DNA of 64,000 nucleotides from Selenomonadales bacterium (GTDB lineage Bacteria; Bacillota; Negativicutes; Sporomusales; UBA7701). This document shows positions 61,397 through 64,000 of the stretch, one piece after another. The stretch spans positions 1-64,000 of the forward strand of contig JAHDOI010000064.1 of the NCBI GenBank assembly GCA_018434945.1. Reading direction: 5' to 3'. Below the pieces are notes generated by a model. The model did no database searches. It had not been told where the DNA came from and worked only from the letters and a program-made list of their open reading frames with translations. Position numbers and translations under genes: made by a program. Each line of letters opens with the position of its first letter. Positions within the stretch are counted from its first letter, which is position 1.

Positions 61397-62695
61397 CTAT
61401 TCTTCGACCACTCTGATGACGCTGCTGATTTTATTGACGACCGGCATGCCGCCAAGGGTGCTTAGAGCGAGACGCATGTTGGCGTCGGAAACGCGGTAGG
61501 TGATGAGGACGATTTCCGCCCAATCCCCCACTTTCCGTTTCTGGACGACGGAGTTGAGGCTGACGTGCTGGCAGCCAAAGGCGCCGGCGATGGCCGCCAG
61601 GACGCCGGGCTTGTCCTCGACGAGCAGGCGGATGTAGTAGGGTGATTCGGTCTGGTCGATGGAGCGGATGGGTTTGTGGTCGAAGCAGGTGCAGAGCACG
61701 CGGCTGGCGACGCCGTGCCTGATGTCGCGGGCGACGTCGATGATGTCGGCGACGACGGCGCTGGCGGTGGGCATCTCCCCCGCTCCCCGGCCGTAGAACA
61801 TCGTTTCGCCGACGGCGTCGCCTTTGACGAAGATGGCGTTGAAGACGTCGTTGACGGAGGCGAGCGGGTGGGTTTTGGCGATAAAGGCGGGGTGAACGCG
61901 GACGTCGACGCCGCCTTCGGTTTCGCCGGCAATGGCCAGCAGTTTTATGACATAGCCGAATTCGCCGGCGTATTCGATGTCCTGTGGGGTGATGCCGGTG
62001 ATGCCTTCCACGTAGACGTCATCCAAGGTGACGCGGGTGCCGAAGGCTATGGAGGCGAGGATGGCGATCTTGCGGGCTGCATCCCAGCCGCCGACGTCGG
62101 CGGTGGGGTCGGCTTCGGCGTAGCCTTTCTGCTGGGCTTCGGCGAGGACGGCGCCGTAGTCGCTCTTGTCGAGGGTCATTTTTGTGAGCATGTAGTTGGT
62201 GGTTCCGTTGACAATGCCCATGACCTGCCTGATGCGGTTCCCGGCCAGGCATTGCTTGAGCGGCCGGATTATGGGTATGCCGCCGCCGACGCTGGCTTCG
62301 AAGAGCAGGTCGACGTTATTTTCCTCGGCTGCGGCGAAGAGGTCGCGGCCGTGTTTGGCCACGACGTCTTTGTTGGCGGTGACGACGTGTTTGCCGGCCC
62401 GGAGGGCGCGGATGATGTAGTCTTTAGCCGGTTCCTCGCCGCCTATTACTTCGACGACGATGTCGATGTCAGGGTCGTCGATGATGACGGACGGGTCGGT
62501 GGTGAGGCTGTCGAGTTTTATCGGCCGCGGTTTGGCCGCGTCGCGGACGAGAACCTTTTTCAGGACGACGGGCGAGCCGACCTTCTGGGCGATGTTGTGG
62601 GCGTTGGCGTCGAGGATCTTGGCCACGCCGGTGCCGACGGTGCCCAGGCCGAGCATGCCGACGTTGATCGTTTCCTTGTGCGGATTGGCGTTCAT
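61397..62695 (-). CDS. hom: Homoserine dehydrogenase
   Basis: The 432-residue NAD(P)-dependent enzyme has VGMLGLGTVGTGVAKIL, VEVIGGEEPAKDYI, ANKDVVAKHGRDL, VNGTTNYMLTKM and the C-terminal ACT domain (YIRLLVEDKPGVLAAIAGAF) that gives threonine feedback control. The start at 62695 is 9 bases after GGAG; the ATG at 62704 is too close to it. It follows the ACT-domain gene by 18 bp. Confidence 0.96.
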   Translation of the reverse strand: MNANPHKETINVGMLGLGTVGTGVAKILDANAHNIAQKVGSPVVLKKVLVRDAAKPRPIKLDSLTTDPSVIIDDPDIDIVVEVIGGEEPAKDYIIRALRAGKHVVTANKDVVAKHGRDLFAAAEENNVDLLFEASVGGGIPIIRPLKQCLAGNRIRQVMGIVNGTTNYMLTKMTLDKSDYGAVLAEAQQKGYAEADPTADVGGWDAARKIAILASIAFGTRVTLDDVYVEGITGITPQDIEYAGEFGYVIKLLAIAGETEGGVDVRVHPAFIAKTHPLASVNDVFNAIFVKGDAVGETMFYGRGAGEMPTASAVVADIIDVARDIRHGVASRVLCTCFDHKPIRSIDQTESPYYIRLLVEDKPGVLAAIAGAFGCQHVSLNSVVQKRKVGDWAEIVLITYRVSDANMRLALSTLGGMPVVNKISSVIRVVEE

Positions 62696-62713
62696 AGAGG
62701 TCATCTCCTATTG

Positions 62714-63160
62714 TTAAGCTTGTCCCAGTACTTCCAGTCGCTTGACGCCGTCCACCATCCTGAGTTTGTCGAGGAGGGCCTCGAGGTCGATGGCCAGTTC
62801 GACGGTTTCGATGGAGATGGTGGCGTTGGCCACGCCTTGGAGGGGAATACCCTGATTTATCGTCAGGACGCTGCCCCGTTCGTTGGCGACGGTGTTGAGG
62901 ACGCGGGAAAGGACGCCTGGCTTGTGTTCGAGGAGCAGGGCGAGGGTGACTATTTTTTCCTTGCTGGCTTCGTAAAAGGGAAAGACATAGTCTTTGTACT
63001 TATAATATGCGCTGCGGCTGAGTTCCATCTTTTCCACCGCTTCGTTGATGGTGCGGGCGTCGCCGCGCTTCAGGAGCTCTTTGACCTTAATGGTCTTTTT
63101 GATGGCTTCGGGCAGGATTTCTTCCCGCACCAAGTAAAATGTCGACTTAAGGCCGGACAT
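62714..63160 (-). CDS. ACT-domain regulator-like protein (UPF0735/PheB type)
   Basis: The 148-residue protein has a helical N-terminal half (ILPEAIKKTIKVKELLKRGDARTINEAVEKMELSRSAYYKYKD, HTH-like) and a C-terminal ACT domain (IVTLALLLEHKPGVLSRVLNTVANERGSVLTINQGIP). It commonly precedes hom in Firmicutes and is thought to sense an amino acid, perhaps acting as a regulator of the operon. The ligand is not known. Confidence 0.9.
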   Translation of the reverse strand: MSGLKSTFYLVREEILPEAIKKTIKVKELLKRGDARTINEAVEKMELSRSAYYKYKDYVFPFYEASKEKIVTLALLLEHKPGVLSRVLNTVANERGSVLTINQGIPLQGVANATISIETVELAIDLEALLDKLRMVDGVKRLEVLGQA

Positions 63161-63215
63161 TCTTTTTCCCTCCTTTAGTATTGCACAAAAGGATAATTAT
63201 CCCCGTATCGTAGAC

Positions 63216-63244
63216 ATTATAACACTAGGTTTATACCAAGACAA
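63216..63244 (-). promoter_or_regulatory. Promoter of the ACT-hom-thrB operon
   Basis: TTGTCT-N17-TATAAT reads leftward, 55 bp upstream of the ACT-domain gene. Confidence 0.7.
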
Positions 63245-63256
63245 GGGAAAAAGGGC

Positions 63257-63287
63257 AAAAAAAAGCCGGCCGCCGGCGGCCGCCGAT
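63257..63287 (-). terminator. Terminator after spoIVA
   Basis: A GC palindrome (GGCGGCCGCCGGCGGCCGGC) is followed by eight T residues on the minus strand, 40 bp past the spoIVA stop. Confidence 0.85.
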
Positions 63288-63326
63288 AAATACGCGGGTC
63301 GCGAAACATGTATAGACCCGTCAGGT

Positions 63327-64000
63327 TTAGAAAATTATGCAGATCAGCCCGCCGCTGCCTTCGTTGACAACTTTCTGCAGCGTTTCGCGCAGTTTGATCT
63401 GGGCGTTTTCGGGCATTGTGTTGAGTTTGTTCTGGATGCCTTCGCGCACGAGGGCGTTGAGGGATTTGCCGAACAGGTTTGTGCGCCACAGTTTTTCCGG
63501 CTCGCCTTCGAATTCGCGCAGCAGGTAGTGGATGAGTTCTTCGCTTTGTTTCTCGGTGCCGATGATCGGCGAGATCTCGGCCTGGACGTCGGTTCTGATG
63601 ATGTGGAGCGACGGCGCCGACGCTTTGAGACGCACGCCGAAGCGGTTGCCTGTGCGGATGATCTCGGGCTCCTCGAGGACCATCTCGTCGACCTGGGGCG
63701 GCACGATGCCGTAGCCGGTCTGGCGGACCTGTTCGAGGGCCGAGGCGATCTTGTCGTGCTCGCGTTTGGCGACGGACAGGTCGCGCATGAGGCGGAGAAC
63801 GTGGTGTTCGCCGCTGACGGTGAAGCCGGTGAGTTCTTCGAGGACCTGGTAGAATAGTTCGCTGCGGGCGGTCATTTCGATGACGGCGACGCCGCTGCCG
63901 AGATCCATGTCGTGGAGAATGACGTCAGCAACGAAGTCGTACCCCGATAGATCGTCTATGGCGCGGTCGATGTCGCGCAGGCGGCGCACGAACTGGACGA
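63327..64000 (-). CDS. spoIVA: Stage IV sporulation protein A, C-terminal part (gene continues past the window)
   Basis: The 3' part of spoIVA encodes the C-terminal half of this coat-base ATPase: DLSGYDFVADVILHDMDLGSG, ELTGFTVSGEHHVLRLMRDL, EEPEIIRTGNRFGVRLKA, EISPIIGTEKQSEELIHYLL and the conserved extreme C-terminus NEGSGGLICIIF. The frame is open through the right edge (VQFVRRLRDID), so the annotated internal start at 63989 is not real. SpoIVA forms the platform of the spore coat around the forespore, which confirms a spore-forming host. Confidence 0.95.
   Translation of the reverse strand, partial: VQFVRRLRDIDRAIDDLSGYDFVADVILHDMDLGSGVAVIEMTARSELFYQVLEELTGFTVSGEHHVLRLMRDLSVAKREHDKIASALEQVRQTGYGIVPPQVDEMVLEEPEIIRTGNRFGVRLKASAPSLHIIRTDVQAEISPIIGTEKQSEELIHYLLREFEGEPEKLWRTNLFGKSLNALVREGIQNKLNTMPENAQIKLRETLQKVVNEGSGGLICIIF

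Noticed and set aside
63327..63989. spoIVA starting at 63989 inside the window
   Set aside because: The frame stays open to the window edge with family-like sequence upstream, so the gene is simply cut off by the window.

Overview
The window looks like chromosome of a spore-forming, outer-membrane-bearing Firmicute, most likely Negativicutes/Sporomusaceae. Three things suggest this. Sporulation genes are present (spoVS, a ylbJ homologue, and spoIVA running off the right edge). There is an OmpH/Skp-like periplasmic chaperone, which monoderm Firmicutes lack. Housekeeping gene order is Bacillus-like (ylxM-ffh-rpsP-khpA-ylqD-rimM-trmD-rplS-lepB-ylqF-rnhB; fapR-plsX-fab). The core is GC-rich, Shine-Dalgarno sites are strong, and TTG/GTG starts are common. 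The species assignment is inference.

Region 1 (1 to about 7338) is a lower-GC mobile island integrated inside comM (yifB): only the N-terminal part of comM remains on the right flank. Nearly all island genes read leftward. They are a CoiA-like gene cut by what looks like an IS21-family end, a large serine recombinase, a second shorter serine recombinase, a small HUH (Rep/relaxase-like) protein, a two-gene CBASS anti-phage operon (CD-NTase plus Cap15-like two-TM/beta-barrel effector), an HNH nuclease and a '4-fold beta flower' protein at the junction. No phage structural genes are visible, so this reads as an integrative defence island.

Region 2 (7.3-21 kb) is the leftward translation/secretion cluster from ylxM-ffh to yraN and the broken comM, with an HD-GYP c-di-GMP phosphodiesterase and FlhB/FliK-like genes. 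Small genes between comM and yraN encode an OmpH-like chaperone, a membrane protein and two very small proteins.

Region 3 (21-24 kb) is a rightward AT-rich patch with a zinc-ribbon/2TM gene pair, a secreted protein and a FliB/YkgJ-like cysteine-cluster protein, separated by palindromic repeats. Region 4 (24-40 kb) is the leftward run yceD-rpmF-fapR-plsX-fabH-fabK-fabD-fabG-acpP-(nitronate monooxygenase-like)-fabF-rnc-radical SAM-spoVS-smc-ftsY. It covers type II fatty acid synthesis, RNA processing and chromosome/secretion functions. Region 5 (40-50 kb) holds ackA, tmcAL, a patatin, ylbJ, coaD-rsmD, a DUF4127 protein, an NlpC/P60 hydrolase and tRNA-Pro/tRNA-Gln. Region 6 (50-64 kb) holds an EF-G paralogue, cobalamin adenosyltransferase, ndk, gamma-carbonic anhydrase, M42 peptidase, speD, FAH hydrolase, htpX, an aminotransferase, tRNA-Pro, thrB-hom-ACT and spoIVA.

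The most striking non-coding feature is a dispersed family of about 120-bp palindromic repeats. There are at least eight copies, including one 69-bp deleted form and one 230-bp expanded form. All lie between genes, and their terminal arms covary, as expected for selected RNA or DNA hairpins. Another 204-bp nested palindrome beside tRNA-Gln and a structured intergenic region after yraN remain unexplained.
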